A DNA stretch of 64,000 nucleotides from Fibrobacter sp. UWB15 (GTDB lineage: Bacteria; Fibrobacterota; Fibrobacteria; Fibrobacterales; Fibrobacteraceae). The position numbers were made by a program, and so were the translations under genes. This document shows, piece by piece, positions 1 to 9,212 of this stretch. The notes under the pieces are model-generated. The model was not told the DNA's origin and did no database searches. It saw nothing but the letters and a program-made list of their open reading frames with translations. Location of the stretch: assembly GCF_900177705.1 (NCBI RefSeq), contig NZ_FXBA01000002.1:292510-356509 (forward strand), given 5' to 3'. Numbering within the stretch: the first letter of the stretch is position 1; every line of letters begins with the position of its first letter.

Positions 1-6
1 GTAAAA

Positions 7-717
7 CTAACCTTTAGTAGCTTTCTCCTGCAAAGCGGTTTCATCGAAAATGACAATGTCTTTTCCGGTCATGGCGATGGCGTTTGCCTTTACAAGCATC
101 GAGCAAATGCGACTCACCGTTTCGCGAGTGGTACCCGACATGTCTGCCAACTGCTGCTGAGTCGGACGGTTGTGAATCACCGTCACCATCTGGCCGTTGT
201 CCGTATGAATGCGCATGCCGCGTTCTTCCATCAGGTTCAGTAAGGTACCTGCCACGCGGCCACTTACGGACATAGTCGACAAGGAACCGATTTGCTTGTT
301 CGCCTTACGCAGTCTCTTGCTCATTTCGGACAAAAGAGACATCGCAATTTCAGGAGTCTGGCGAATCAGCGTCAAGAACGGTTCGCGGTGAATGATCATC
401 AGCTGCGCATCGGTGACGGTGCGCACCGAGGCAGACCTCGGTTCGCCGTCGATGAGCGACATTTCGCCAAAGAAGTCGCCGCGTTCCAAGAAACTGAGGA
501 TCGTCTCGCGCCCATCGACGCCGGTCATATAGACCTGCACCGTACCAGACGCAATCAGGTACAGCGCCTTCATCGAGCAGTCGCCTTCGAGCACCACCGT
601 TTCGTCGCGGTTGAAGTCCTGGACAACAACCAAGTTGGCAAGCAAGCCAAGTTGTTCTTCCGTCAATTCAGAGAAAAGGTCAACCCCTTTCAAGAGTCCA
701 CATACATTGTTGTCCAT
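7..717 (-). CDS. CRP/FNR-family transcriptional regulator
   Basis: This is a cyclic-nucleotide-type transcription factor of 236 residues, the usual family size. Residues 12-125 form a cNMP-binding beta-roll with the phosphate-binding-cassette-like stretch FGEMSLIDGEPRSAS (83-97), in which E85, R94 and S95 sit where CRP contacts the nucleotide. Residues 186-208 are a Crp-type helix-turn-helix (TQQQLADMSGTTRETVSRI). There is no N-terminal cysteine cluster, so an FNR-type iron-sulfur sensor is unlikely. The ATG has a GGAG ribosome site 6 bases upstream. It lies 26 bases after purA and is probably co-transcribed with it. The ligand and target genes cannot be read from the sequence. Confidence 0.9.
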   Translation of the reverse strand: MDNNVCGLLKGVDLFSELTEEQLGLLANLVVVQDFNRDETVVLEGDCSMKALYLIASGTVQVYMTGVDGRETILSFLERGDFFGEMSLIDGEPRSASVRTVTDAQLMIIHREPFLTLIRQTPEIAMSLLSEMSKRLRKANKQIGSLSTMSVSGRVAGTLLNLMEERGMRIHTDNGQMVTVIHNRPTQQQLADMSGTTRETVSRICSMLVKANAIAMTGKDIVIFDETALQEKATKG

Positions 718-743
718 TTCTTCTTTCTCCTTCGGTTAGATTC

Positions 744-2027
744 CTAGTCCAAATCTACGATGATGCTCTGGTCACGCTTTGCACCGATCGAAATCATGCC
801 GATCTTCACACCCACGAGTTCCGCCATGCGGTTCAGGTACTTGCGGGCATTTTCCGGCAATTCTTCGAGCTTGCGGCACTTGGTGGTATCGCACTTCCAG
901 CCCGGCATTTCTTCGTAGACCGGCACGCAGCGGCCAACCTTCGAAAGCTGGTTCGGGAAGTTTTCAATCTTTTCGCCGTCGCATTCGTAGTGAGTACAAA
1001 TCTTGATGGTATCGAAGGTGTCAAGCACGTCCAGCTTGGTAATAGCCAAGTGAGTGAGGCCGTTCACCACGGCAGCCTTGCGGACCACCGGAGCATCGAA
1101 CCAACCGCAGCGGCGGTTGCGGCCCGTGGTTGCACCGTATTCGTTACCAATCTTACGGAGCGTGTCGCCCGTTTCGTCCAAGAGTTCAGTCGGGAAGGGG
1201 CCGTTACCCACGCGGGTCGTGTAAGCCTTCACCACGCCCACCACCTGGTCAATGGCAGTCGGGCCGATGCCTGCACCGCAGCTTGCGTAACCTGCAACCG
1301 TGTTGCTGGAGGTCACGAACGGGTAAGTTCCCTGGTCCACGTCGAGGATGGTACCCTGGGCGCCTTCGAACACCAAGCGCTTGCCGGCCTTCACGGCGGC
1401 ATAAAGCATAGCGCTCACGTCGCGCACGAACGGCTTGATTTTCTGGCCGAGTTCGAGGTAGTCCTTGATGACCTGTTCCGGATCAATTTCGGGAACATCG
1501 TACATCACCTTGAATTCTTCGTTGTGGACCTTGGCCATCGCTTCGACACGGGGGCGCAGTTCGCGTTCGTCCATGAGGTCGCCTACGCGGACACCAATAC
1601 GGTTCACCTTGTCGCTGTAGCAGGGGCCGATGCCACGGCCCGTAGTACCGATAGCACCCTTGCCAGCCTTCTTTTCCTTGGCCTTGTCGAGGGTAGAGTG
1701 GTACGGGAGCACCACGTGTGCGTTGTCGGCAATAAACAGACGACCTTCCGGATTGATTCCCTTGGTATGCAAGTCGGCGATTTCGGCGAGCGTCTGCACC
1801 GGGTCAAGCACCACGCCGTTACCGATCACACAAATCTTGTCATCATGCATAATGCCCGAGGGAATCAGGTGGAACACAAACTTCTTGTCACCCACCTCTA
1901 CGGTATGGCCAGCGTTTGCGCCACCCTGGAAACGCACGATGTAGTCTGCGTCCAGAGTCAGAAAATCAACAACCTTGGCCTTGCCTTCGTCACCCCACTG
2001 GGAACCGATTACAACACGATTTGCCAT
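744..2027 (-). CDS. purA: Adenylosuccinate synthetase
   Basis: It catalyses the GTP-dependent condensation of IMP and aspartate to adenylosuccinate, the first committed step to AMP, in the cytoplasm. At 427 residues it is full length. The N-terminal loop QWGDEGKAK (10-18) is the family's phosphate-binding signature, with Ala instead of the usual second Gly of GDEGKGK. The GANAGHTV segment, the GRGIGP segment and the C-terminal KLDVLD guanine-binding motif are all present. It is transcribed ahead of the CRP-family gene, 26 bases downstream. A ribosome site GAAGG lies before the ATG. Confidence 0.97.
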   Translation of the reverse strand: MANRVVIGSQWGDEGKAKVVDFLTLDADYIVRFQGGANAGHTVEVGDKKFVFHLIPSGIMHDDKICVIGNGVVLDPVQTLAEIADLHTKGINPEGRLFIADNAHVVLPYHSTLDKAKEKKAGKGAIGTTGRGIGPCYSDKVNRIGVRVGDLMDERELRPRVEAMAKVHNEEFKVMYDVPEIDPEQVIKDYLELGQKIKPFVRDVSAMLYAAVKAGKRLVFEGAQGTILDVDQGTYPFVTSSNTVAGYASCGAGIGPTAIDQVVGVVKAYTTRVGNGPFPTELLDETGDTLRKIGNEYGATTGRNRRCGWFDAPVVRKAAVVNGLTHLAITKLDVLDTFDTIKICTHYECDGEKIENFPNQLSKVGRCVPVYEEMPGWKCDTTKCRKLEELPENARKYLNRMAELVGVKIGMISIGAKRDQSIIVDLD

Positions 2028-2191
2028 ATATCCTTCGTTTTTCTTTCTAGTTAAACACGAAAATAAGCTACCCAGAGGATTTCCCTGAGCCCTTTTTCGC
2101 CATAAAGATAGTAATTAGATGTTAGAGGATTGGGGCAAGGGGCACTCCATTCTCTAGTTTTTCCGCATATTCGTCGGCAATACCCGTATTG

Positions 2192-4951
2192 TCATCTATC
2201 TAAAGTCTTTATCAACGAATCCAGCCGCGCAGACAAGTGTTCTGCGCCAAGGGCACTCAAATGGTCATAGTCATTTGCCATAGCATCTGTGTAGTCATGC
2301 GCACCGAATTTATTTTCATCCATCAGAATAAAATGCGGATACACGCTTGCAAGCGAATCCAAATACGCTGCGGTTTCAATCGCCACGCTCCTGCGAACTC
2401 CGTGTCGCCCAAAGCTTCCAGTCTTCGCATACTCCGGAGATTGCGGATAAATCAATCCGATTATCTTAAAACCTTTATTCTGCGTACTATCAATAAAAGC
2501 CGTCAGGCTATCAAGACTTCGAGCATAAATAACATTGCCTGACTTATGCATCGTATCAACCAAAATTGCCGGCTCTTCGCCCCAACCATTAGCCTCTATT
2601 TTAAGCAAACCACGCGAGTCAACATAATTTAAAGAATCCTCGTTCGAATAACAAACATTCACATCGACCATCCTTAAAAATGCATCGGGTACGCTATCTT
2701 TCCAGAACCCATGTTCCTTATCATAGGCATAACCCGGCGCCAATCCGAACACTTTAGCCATTCGTGTAATCGGGGCATTTTTCATTAAATCAAATGATAT
2801 TTCAATAATCAAATATTTCAGTGCGCGTGCATGCGGAACAATATAATTGTCAAGTAAGTAGAGTGAAGCCCACGAATCCCCTCCGATAAAGCCAAAATTC
2901 AAAGACGGCCTTGAAATCCGTGCAGGGTCAAAGCCTCGCTCCGCACGAGAACTTCCTACAGCAATCACTTCTAAAGAATCATGCATATCCCAAAACATAC
3001 GCATTTTAAGCGCGGCGGACCTTACACCGCTCTGAGACACAGGATCCCAATACATGCCAGCGCTATCCACATTCAAAGAAATATCTCCAAAAGGTTCGTC
3101 TGACATCACCCACAAACTCGGGTGCCAGACTTCATCGCCTTCGGCAAGTTCAACCACACTAGAATCAAGAACGTTCACAAGTACGATTTTCGAATGGTCT
3201 CCATTTGAATTCACAAGCGAGGCTATCGCCCAATTCTCGCGGCCTGTCCATTCAGAATGATCAAAAGAATATCCCTTAGGCGCAGGAATCGCTTTTACCA
3301 ATTTTCCAGTGCTGTCAGCAACAAGCACTCGTTCATGTACGCCGTACTTTTCATTTGCAAACTTTCTTCCAGTAGCACCGCCAAAATCCAAAAAAAGAAC
3401 TTGATTCAAACTGTCCTTCGAAAGTGACGCATTGCAAGCTTGTTCTCCATCATACCAAATTTCATCTTTTCCATTTGCATACACGCGAAGCTTGCGCGCA
3501 CCCGACACAGCAAAATTCCCTTTGCGTCCAAAACCGCTATGATAAGCACCATCTAAAACCTTTTTCGGTTTTCCGAATTTTCCATTCGCAAACGGAACCA
3601 TCCATGTTGAGCGCGCAAAGAAAACCGCGTCGTCACTATTGTCTCCGACATTGTCTACATAGACAATCGAGGTATCTCCCTTGTCGTCTACATACCAGCG
3701 GGGAATCGACGCATTTTTGGCATCCAGTTTTACAAGTCCACTACCCGACGCATCCAAGTTTCTCACATATACCGAAGATTCCCCGTCAATGCCTTCTACG
3801 CCCGTGCAAAACACAACCTTCATGCCATCAGGTGAAATTTCTGGATGATACACAGGAATGCTGTCCGCAAATTCAACCACACGAGCCCCGTTGCTATAAT
3901 CTACATACGCCAAATTTCCAGTCTTGTCATTTCTAAAAGCAAGTTTCGCGCGTCCAACTCCAATCACCTCACGAATATCCGAATAAAACGCCTTCAATTT
4001 TATAAAGCTTGTCGCAACATCACCGCATTCATCCATCCAAACGGCTTCAGGAATTTTTCCAAACGCAAGACGAAAACCCATATACGGTAAATTCGTCGAC
4101 GCCGTGACAGGGTAAACATCTTTTCGATTACTCAATTTGATATCACCAGATCCCTGCAGCATCGCCCCACCCTTAACAACTTTTTCGTACAACGAATTGC
4201 TCGTCGGGGCCCCAACATAATTTCCTACAACCGTATCTACCAAATCACCAAGCCAGTCATTCGTCAGTTCCAACAAATTGCCCGCAAGATCGCAAAAGCC
4301 TATCGAATCGGGAAAAGAACATACCAAACGGGGTTCAAAATTAGAATTGGAGGCATTCCAACTACAACGTTCAACATCCCATGCTTGCGATGCAGCCAAC
4401 ATCCATTCAGCTTCCGTTGGCAAACGATATCCATCTACATCCGTGCGAACTTCTAAACCTTCGAGGTTAACGCAATTTCCTGTTGAATTAAAAACCGGAT
4501 GCCGATAAACATAGACTGTATCGTGCCCGCGAATCCTGCCATACGCATTTGCAAAAAGAACTGCATCATAGTACGTCACTTTGCTTACAGGCAAATAATC
4601 TTGCTCACAATCCGAATAAAAGAGGTCGGGCTCCATTTTATAAACCACTTTATATTCAGCACAAGTCACCTCGTGAATCCCGAGTGAATAATCATAATCC
4701 AAGTTCACCCGCATCCGGCCATCACCCAACAATACAGTCGCCCCATTAGGCTGAATTCTCATCATTTCGGGTCTTAGGGAATCTACCCTTATGACAGGGA
4801 CCTTGACCGAGTCAACCGCCGGAACATCAGCATCGGCCACCGAGTCTTCTTGTTCTTCATAATGCGAATTTGAACACGCCCCCCAAAGCACACAGAAAAG
4901 GAGGCCGACAAGCAGCCTCCCGAAATTCTTTCTTGGAATTTTCGTTTTCAC
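2192..4951 (-). CDS. TIGR02171-type lipoprotein: SUMF1-like, TolB-like and SGNH-like regions
   Basis: A 919-residue exported lipoprotein (lipobox LLFCVLWGAC). Residues about 55-300 resemble a formylglycine-generating-enzyme/SUMF1 fold, with the hallmark runs GIHEVTCAEYK, RLPTEAEWML, NLLELTNDW and YMGFRLAFG. The middle carries TolB-like propeller text (YHPEISPDGMKVVF). The C-terminal third begins with GSSRAERGFDP and ends with YDHLSALGAEHLS, an arrangement like SGNH hydrolases with a Ser near the start and a D..H pair near the end. The order matches my memory of the Fibrobacter family TIGR02171. It follows the MoxR gene by 20 bases, so the two are probably one transcript. The SUMF1-like part need not be catalytic; its cysteines are not in an obvious active-site pair. 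Confidence 0.8.
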   Translation of the reverse strand: MKTKIPRKNFGRLLVGLLFCVLWGACSNSHYEEQEDSVADADVPAVDSVKVPVIRVDSLRPEMMRIQPNGATVLLGDGRMRVNLDYDYSLGIHEVTCAEYKVVYKMEPDLFYSDCEQDYLPVSKVTYYDAVLFANAYGRIRGHDTVYVYRHPVFNSTGNCVNLEGLEVRTDVDGYRLPTEAEWMLAASQAWDVERCSWNASNSNFEPRLVCSFPDSIGFCDLAGNLLELTNDWLGDLVDTVVGNYVGAPTSNSLYEKVVKGGAMLQGSGDIKLSNRKDVYPVTASTNLPYMGFRLAFGKIPEAVWMDECGDVATSFIKLKAFYSDIREVIGVGRAKLAFRNDKTGNLAYVDYSNGARVVEFADSIPVYHPEISPDGMKVVFCTGVEGIDGESSVYVRNLDASGSGLVKLDAKNASIPRWYVDDKGDTSIVYVDNVGDNSDDAVFFARSTWMVPFANGKFGKPKKVLDGAYHSGFGRKGNFAVSGARKLRVYANGKDEIWYDGEQACNASLSKDSLNQVLFLDFGGATGRKFANEKYGVHERVLVADSTGKLVKAIPAPKGYSFDHSEWTGRENWAIASLVNSNGDHSKIVLVNVLDSSVVELAEGDEVWHPSLWVMSDEPFGDISLNVDSAGMYWDPVSQSGVRSAALKMRMFWDMHDSLEVIAVGSSRAERGFDPARISRPSLNFGFIGGDSWASLYLLDNYIVPHARALKYLIIEISFDLMKNAPITRMAKVFGLAPGYAYDKEHGFWKDSVPDAFLRMVDVNVCYSNEDSLNYVDSRGLLKIEANGWGEEPAILVDTMHKSGNVIYARSLDSLTAFIDSTQNKGFKIIGLIYPQSPEYAKTGSFGRHGVRRSVAIETAAYLDSLASVYPHFILMDENKFGAHDYTDAMANDYDHLSALGAEHLSARLDSLIKTLDR

Positions 4952-4971
4952 GACACCCGCACCGTTTTCGA

Positions 4972-5955
4972 TTACGGCACTTCGACGCTGTCGAGAATCT
5001 TCTGCACCACAGTCTCGGCAGAAACTTCTTCCGCTTCGGCCTCGTAGCTCAGGATAATGCGGTGGCGGAGCACTTCCATGGCGACGGCCTTCACGTCTTC
5101 GGGCGTCACGTAGGCGCGACCCTGGATAAACGCATGGGCCTTCGATGCCTGGGCAAGGCCGATGGATGCACGGGGCGAGGCGCCCACTTCCACAAAACCC
5201 ACCAGGTCGCTGCGCTTGATGCTGCCCGGATCGCGGGTCGCAAGCACCAGGTTCACGATGTATTCGCGGACGCGTTCGTCCACGTACACCTGCTTCACTA
5301 GCTGACGGGCGGCCAGGATGTCTTCCTTCGTGGCGACGGCCTGCGGCTGACGCAGCCCCGCACCGGCAACGGCGTCGAGAATCTTCATTTCGTCGGCCTT
5401 GTTCGGGTAGCTGACCTTCACCTTCAACAGGAAACGGTCCACTTGGGCTTCGGGCAGCGGGTAGGTACCTTCCTGTTCAATCGGGTTCTGCGTGGCAAGC
5501 ACCAGGAACGGCTCGTCCAGCTTGAACGTCTCGTCACCGATAGTGATGTGGCGTTCCTGCATCGCTTCGAGCAAGGCGCTCTGCACCTTCGACGGCGCAC
5601 GGTTGATTTCGTCGGCCAGCACCAGGTTCGTAAACAGCGGGCCCTTGCGGGTCTCGAACTTCGCTTCCTTCGCGTTGTAAATCGTGGTACCCAGCAAGTC
5701 CGCCGGCAACAGGTCGGGCGTGAACTGGATACGCTTGAAATCCAGCGAAACGGCATCGGCAAAAGCCTTCACCGCAGTCGTCTTGGCAAGGCCCGGCAAG
5801 CCTTCCAGCAGCACGTGACCGTCCGCCAAAATACCCGTCAGAATGCTTTCCACCAGAGCCTTCTGGCCAATCACCGTACCTTCCACTTCACGCAGCAAAT
5901 TCATGCAAAAAGCACTCTGCTGCCTCACCTTTTCCGAAAGTTCCTGAATATCCAT
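4972..5955 (-). CDS. MoxR-family AAA+ ATPase
   Basis: A 327-residue AAA+ chaperone-like ATPase. Walker A is EGLPGLAKTT (51-60), Walker B is LVLADEINR (111-119) and the sensor-1 region is LATQNPIEQEGTYPLPEAQ, all typical of MoxR proteins. A C-terminal lid with AxxRAYVTPEDVK follows. Family members usually help assemble or activate von Willebrand-factor-A proteins and sit with DUF58 and Bat genes. Here no such gene is adjacent; the downstream gene is the TIGR02171 lipoprotein. A BatD-like protein is encoded about 6 kb away (11662-12546), so a split Bat system is possible but unproven. Confidence 0.93.
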   Translation of the reverse strand: MDIQELSEKVRQQSAFCMNLLREVEGTVIGQKALVESILTGILADGHVLLEGLPGLAKTTAVKAFADAVSLDFKRIQFTPDLLPADLLGTTIYNAKEAKFETRKGPLFTNLVLADEINRAPSKVQSALLEAMQERHITIGDETFKLDEPFLVLATQNPIEQEGTYPLPEAQVDRFLLKVKVSYPNKADEMKILDAVAGAGLRQPQAVATKEDILAARQLVKQVYVDERVREYIVNLVLATRDPGSIKRSDLVGFVEVGASPRASIGLAQASKAHAFIQGRAYVTPEDVKAVAMEVLRHRIILSYEAEAEEVSAETVVQKILDSVEVP

Positions 5956-6034
5956 TTAGTTAACCTCTTCTGTTTTCGCGAATTAAGATACAAAAATCCA
6001 AGAAAAAAGGCAAATCAGCCACCAAAGAACCAAC

Positions 6035-7480
6035 CTATTCCTTTTCATACCCCGGGATGCGCTGGGCATCAATGAAGAAAAACTCCGGTTTTATGTTTCC
6101 GGCATCGTCTGTTATGACATCGATAATAGAATCAAGAACCGCAGCAGTACTATCGGTAAATCCCGTAACAAACACGTCATTAAGATAAATATACGGAAGG
6201 TGGTCCAAAATTCCACGTATATTTTTTTCTTCTATGCTTGATTCTGCATCGGCGTTACCCATGACGATAAACTGGATAGAATCTCTCTCGGAACTAGCAA
6301 AGCCTCCATAAATGCTATCAAGCGGAACTTCATAGTAAAAGCCACGACTTCCATATTCTCGATCAATGAAGAAGAAATGCTGGTAATAGTATTTATGCAC
6401 ACCGTTCACATTCGCTCTTATGTATATGTCCCTCGGGAACCTATCCGCATATCCCAATTCCAAAGATCCCTCTTCTGTAAAGCCTACAGAAATCAACCTT
6501 TTCCTCTGATAGCTTTGAATATTTACTTCCCTTTCAAAAAATTCGATAGAATCTAGTTGTTGGTGGATATACCATGGCTGATAAATAACGGCACAGGCAA
6601 GCGTAGCAAGAGTATCCCCCTGCATCAGGCCGGCCAATGAAGCACTATCGGCAGAAACCACCATTCTACGATAATGATCGGCATTCCAAAAATCATAGTT
6701 TGGCTCAAATTCCTTGACCAAGTCTAAAGAATCAGAACCATGCTTCAAATAGCATCTTGACTGTAATGTATCAAGTTCCAAAGAATACGCACGTTCTCCC
6801 CCAAACTCCCCCCCTAATTCTACAAAGAAACTATTTAATGCCACTCTCTCACAACCGCTATAGCATTCACCACTCGTATTCCACGCGCTCCCTGGTTTCT
6901 TTGACGGGACAATCGTATATCGTTTCTTGAGGTTTCCACATTTCGCAGAATCCAGAAGAACTTCAAGCCTATGCGTTTCCGTAAGAGACGGTAAAAATTT
7001 TTTGCATCGCCAAAGTTTCCCACCATCTGGAGAGCATTCCAATTCCTTACCATCAACTAGAACGCGAGTATTCAGATAGTTACATGTTGCCGTATCGGCA
7101 AAACTAATCTGAAGGCGCAAATCCCTTACATATTCCCCTAATTCAATGGTAGAGTCTATTTTGAAATGCCAGCGATCTCCTAAATACCATATTCCATTAT
7201 ACTCGCCGGGAGCATAAATAAATTGAACATCAAAGAATCTTGCAGGTCCAAGAATGCTATCAATAATCGCATCTTCATACGAGTCAGAATCAAGCTCATC
7301 ATCCTTTGCAGATTCATACGTGTCAGGCCCATCATCTTTTACAGATTCTTGCGCGGTCTCTTTTGCAGTTTCACCAGGATCCTTAGCAGAGGAGCCATCA
7401 TCGGAACACGCAACAATTACCGATACGAACAAGAACAATAGGACAAATAAAAAACTGAACTTTTTTTGCATCAACAACAT
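6035..7480 (-). CDS. Lipoprotein of unknown function
   Basis: A 481-residue protein I do not recognise. The N-terminus is a clear lipoprotein signal with the modified Cys at residue 25 (VSVIVAC). A very acidic low-complexity spacer rich in Asp, Glu and Ser (about 26-70) follows, a common tether in the lipoproteins of this window. The rest is a soluble, beta-rich-looking region without repeats. Two CxxxC-like pairs (for example GECYSGCE) could be disulfides. It lies 7 bases downstream of the tfoX-like gene, so the two may be co-transcribed, though their functions look unrelated. Confidence 0.75.
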   Translation of the reverse strand: MLLMQKKFSFLFVLLFLFVSVIVACSDDGSSAKDPGETAKETAQESVKDDGPDTYESAKDDELDSDSYEDAIIDSILGPARFFDVQFIYAPGEYNGIWYLGDRWHFKIDSTIELGEYVRDLRLQISFADTATCNYLNTRVLVDGKELECSPDGGKLWRCKKFLPSLTETHRLEVLLDSAKCGNLKKRYTIVPSKKPGSAWNTSGECYSGCERVALNSFFVELGGEFGGERAYSLELDTLQSRCYLKHGSDSLDLVKEFEPNYDFWNADHYRRMVVSADSASLAGLMQGDTLATLACAVIYQPWYIHQQLDSIEFFEREVNIQSYQRKRLISVGFTEEGSLELGYADRFPRDIYIRANVNGVHKYYYQHFFFIDREYGSRGFYYEVPLDSIYGGFASSERDSIQFIVMGNADAESSIEEKNIRGILDHLPYIYLNDVFVTGFTDSTAAVLDSIIDVITDDAGNIKPEFFFIDAQRIPGYEKE

Positions 7481-7487
7481 TCTAAAC

Positions 7488-7826
7488 CTACTTTTTCTTC
7501 TTCGCGGAAGCAGGTAACTCCGGCAGCATCACGTCGAGCAAACGAACTAAGAGATCGTTATCTTCAATCTGCTCGTTGGTGATGCGGAGCATGGGTTTCG
7601 CGCCGTCGTAAGGCAGTTGCTTCTTTGCGCCGGGGAGCATCGCCAAGGCCGCGGGCACAGGCTTTACCAGCAAGCGATCATCGTAAATCCCGCCGAAGAT
7701 TTTCCCGTCAGCGTACAAGATGTACTCGCCCATCATCTTGCGGGTGGTCACACGGAAACCACCTTCAAGCGGCTTTCCATTGAACTGTTCCAAAACGTGA
7801 TCACGAAACTTCTCTGAACTCGGCAT
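7488..7826 (-). CDS. TfoX/Sxy N-terminal domain protein
   Basis: A 112-residue single-domain protein of the TfoX_N family, recognised from RKMMGEYILYADGKIFGGI and the following DDRLLVKP. It ends in a lysine tail KKKK. Stand-alone TfoX_N proteins are common in anaerobes and mostly uncharacterised; only in gammaproteobacteria is the two-domain form a competence regulator. A ribosome site GAGAGG stands upstream of the ATG. A degenerate copy of both ends of this gene lies at 9139-9212, beyond the fic gene. Confidence 0.85.
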   Translation of the reverse strand: MPSSEKFRDHVLEQFNGKPLEGGFRVTTRKMMGEYILYADGKIFGGIYDDRLLVKPVPAALAMLPGAKKQLPYDGAKPMLRITNEQIEDNDLLVRLLDVMLPELPASAKKKK

Positions 7827-7880
7827 GGATTCCTCTCAACTTTTTTCACAATATAAAAAATTAATTTGTATATTCTCCCT

Positions 7881-7934
7881 ATGCTCAACTACGTATTCCT
7901 CATCCTCGCCATTGTCGCAGAAGCCGCCGGCACC
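7881..7934 (+). pseudogene. 5' remnant of an SMR-family drug transporter gene
   Basis: The first 18 codons read MLNYVFLILAIVAEAAGT, the first transmembrane helix of small multidrug resistance (EmrE/SugE-like) proteins including the essential membrane Glu (the E of VAEAAGT). The frame then runs into the palindromic DNA before fic and loses all similarity. The last 20 codons of an SMR gene reappear at 9204-9266. The gene is therefore broken, with its middle missing. Confidence 0.75.
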
Positions 7935-7944
7935 AAAAAGCACC

Positions 7945-7971
7945 GAAAAGGTGGTGCAACACCACCTTTTC
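7945..7971. repeat. Palindrome 1 upstream of fic
   Basis: Perfect inverted repeat with 12-bp arms (GAAAAGGTGGTG and its complement) around a 3-base centre CAA. It shares the half-site AAAAGGTGGT with the second palindrome. The two centres (7958 and 8021) are 63 bp apart, about six helical turns. It is a candidate operator for the Fic protein's C-terminal winged helix or another dimeric repressor. Confidence 0.8.
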
Positions 7972-7996
7972 ACAAAAAAAAGCACAGATTAAGCAT

Positions 7997-8045
7997 AAAA
8001 TTCACATTAAAAGGTGGTATAATACCACCTTTTAATGTGAATTTT
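7997..8045. promoter_or_regulatory. Palindrome 2 with embedded TATAAT upstream of fic
   Basis: A perfect 49-bp inverted repeat with 24-bp arms and a single central base at 8021. The half-site AAAAGGTGGT is the same as in palindrome 1. A consensus -10 hexamer TATAAT (8018-8023) sits exactly at the centre, 37 bases before the fic ATG, so a protein bound here would cover the promoter. No good -35 hexamer is visible at the normal distance. Confidence 0.7.
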
Positions 8046-8059
8046 GTTATATTTAGGGT

Positions 8060-9127
8060 ATGAAGCGCCCAAATCTCGAAAAAAACCTTGCCGAATGGCA
8101 GGCAATGCAGCCCCTTAGCGAGCACGACCAATTTCGCCTGAGCCGTCGTTTTTCGGTGGATTTCAACTACAACAGCAACCATATCGAGGGCAATACGTTA
8201 ACATACGGACAAACGGAATTGCTGCTCTTTTTTGGCAAGGTGGAAGGTATCGCGAAGGTTAGGGATTGCGAAGAAATGAAGGCCAGCGAAGTTTGTCTTA
8301 AAATAGCTTCAGAAAAATCGCAGGACACACTCTCACCATTAACCCAAAATTTCATCCGCCAATTGCACAGGACCCTGATTCGAGAAGATTATCAAGTTCA
8401 TTACACTCTTCCCGACGAGAACCACTCATCATATACAATTCATGCGGGGCAATACAAAACGCGCCCGAACAGCGTCATTACACGTTATGGGGATATTTTC
8501 ACCTACGCATCCCCAGAAGAAACGCCTGCCTTAATGGCTGACCTTGTAGATTGGTACAACGAAACGGAATCGTCAAAATCAATGAATCCTGTCGATCTCG
8601 CCGCTTTGTTCCATTACCGTTATATTCGCATTCACCCCTTTGAAGATGGAAACGGACGAATTGCACGATTACTCGTCAACTACATTCTAGCCAGGCACGG
8701 CTACCCAATGATGGTGGTCCGTAGCCGCAAGAAAAACGAATACCTTGACGCTCTACACCAATCCGATTTGGAAGTCGGCGACGCCCCTTCTGATGGAGCG
8801 CAAGCGACTCTTCGACAAATCAGGGCGTTCAAGAATTATTTCAAGAAAATTTATGCCGAAGAAATCGCATACAACATAGGCTTTGTTCAGGAGCATTCAC
8901 CCGATGTTTGGTGGTACGATGGGGAACGGATAACATTCCGCAGCGAGAACTCGACAAGAATTCTCGAAAGCTTATTGGATAACCCATCCATTACATACCG
9001 AGAACTGCAACAAAAAATCGGGATCAACATGTCAGCCATTCAAAAACAGTTAAAAAATATGACCGACAAGGGGTATATCCTGCGGTCGGAAAACGAATGG
9101 CGAGTGATTATCGTTCCTTCTACGTAG
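8060..9127 (+). CDS. Fic-domain protein with inhibitory helix and C-terminal winged helix
   Basis: A 355-residue Fic protein, a family that mostly transfers AMP from ATP to target proteins. The catalytic motif is HPFEDGNGR (192-200), complete with its His. The N-terminal stretch SNHIEGN (39-45) fits the inhibitory-helix motif [S/T]xxxE[G/N], so this is a self-inhibited class II Fic enzyme. The last about 50 residues (SITYRELQQKIGINMSAIQ) form a winged helix-turn-helix, a frequent arrangement in Fic proteins that may control their own genes. The gene is preceded by two large palindromes and lies between remnants of an SMR and a tfoX gene, which suggests acquisition by insertion. The ribosome site is weak (AGGG). 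Confidence 0.95.
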   Translation: MKRPNLEKNLAEWQAMQPLSEHDQFRLSRRFSVDFNYNSNHIEGNTLTYGQTELLLFFGKVEGIAKVRDCEEMKASEVCLKIASEKSQDTLSPLTQNFIRQLHRTLIREDYQVHYTLPDENHSSYTIHAGQYKTRPNSVITRYGDIFTYASPEETPALMADLVDWYNETESSKSMNPVDLAALFHYRYIRIHPFEDGNGRIARLLVNYILARHGYPMMVVRSRKKNEYLDALHQSDLEVGDAPSDGAQATLRQIRAFKNYFKKIYAEEIAYNIGFVQEHSPDVWWYDGERITFRSENSTRILESLLDNPSITYRELQQKIGINMSAIQKQLKNMTDKGYILRSENEWRVIIVPST

Positions 9128-9138
9128 AACAAACACAC

Positions 9139-9212
9139 CTACTTTTTCTTCTTTGCTTTCGCAGCGGGCAGTTCCGGGAGCATGGTCACGGAATTTTTCT
9201 GAACTCGTCCTG
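9139..9212 (-). pseudogene. tfoX remnant with internal deletion
   Basis: On the minus strand 9139-9183 encodes MLPELPAAKAKKKK followed by a stop, nearly the same as the end of the tfoX-like gene at 7488 (MLPELPASAKKKK). Directly adjacent, 9184-9212 matches the first ten codons of that gene (about 25 of 32 bases identical). About 85 codons between are missing. It abuts the SMR 3' remnant. Confidence 0.75.
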
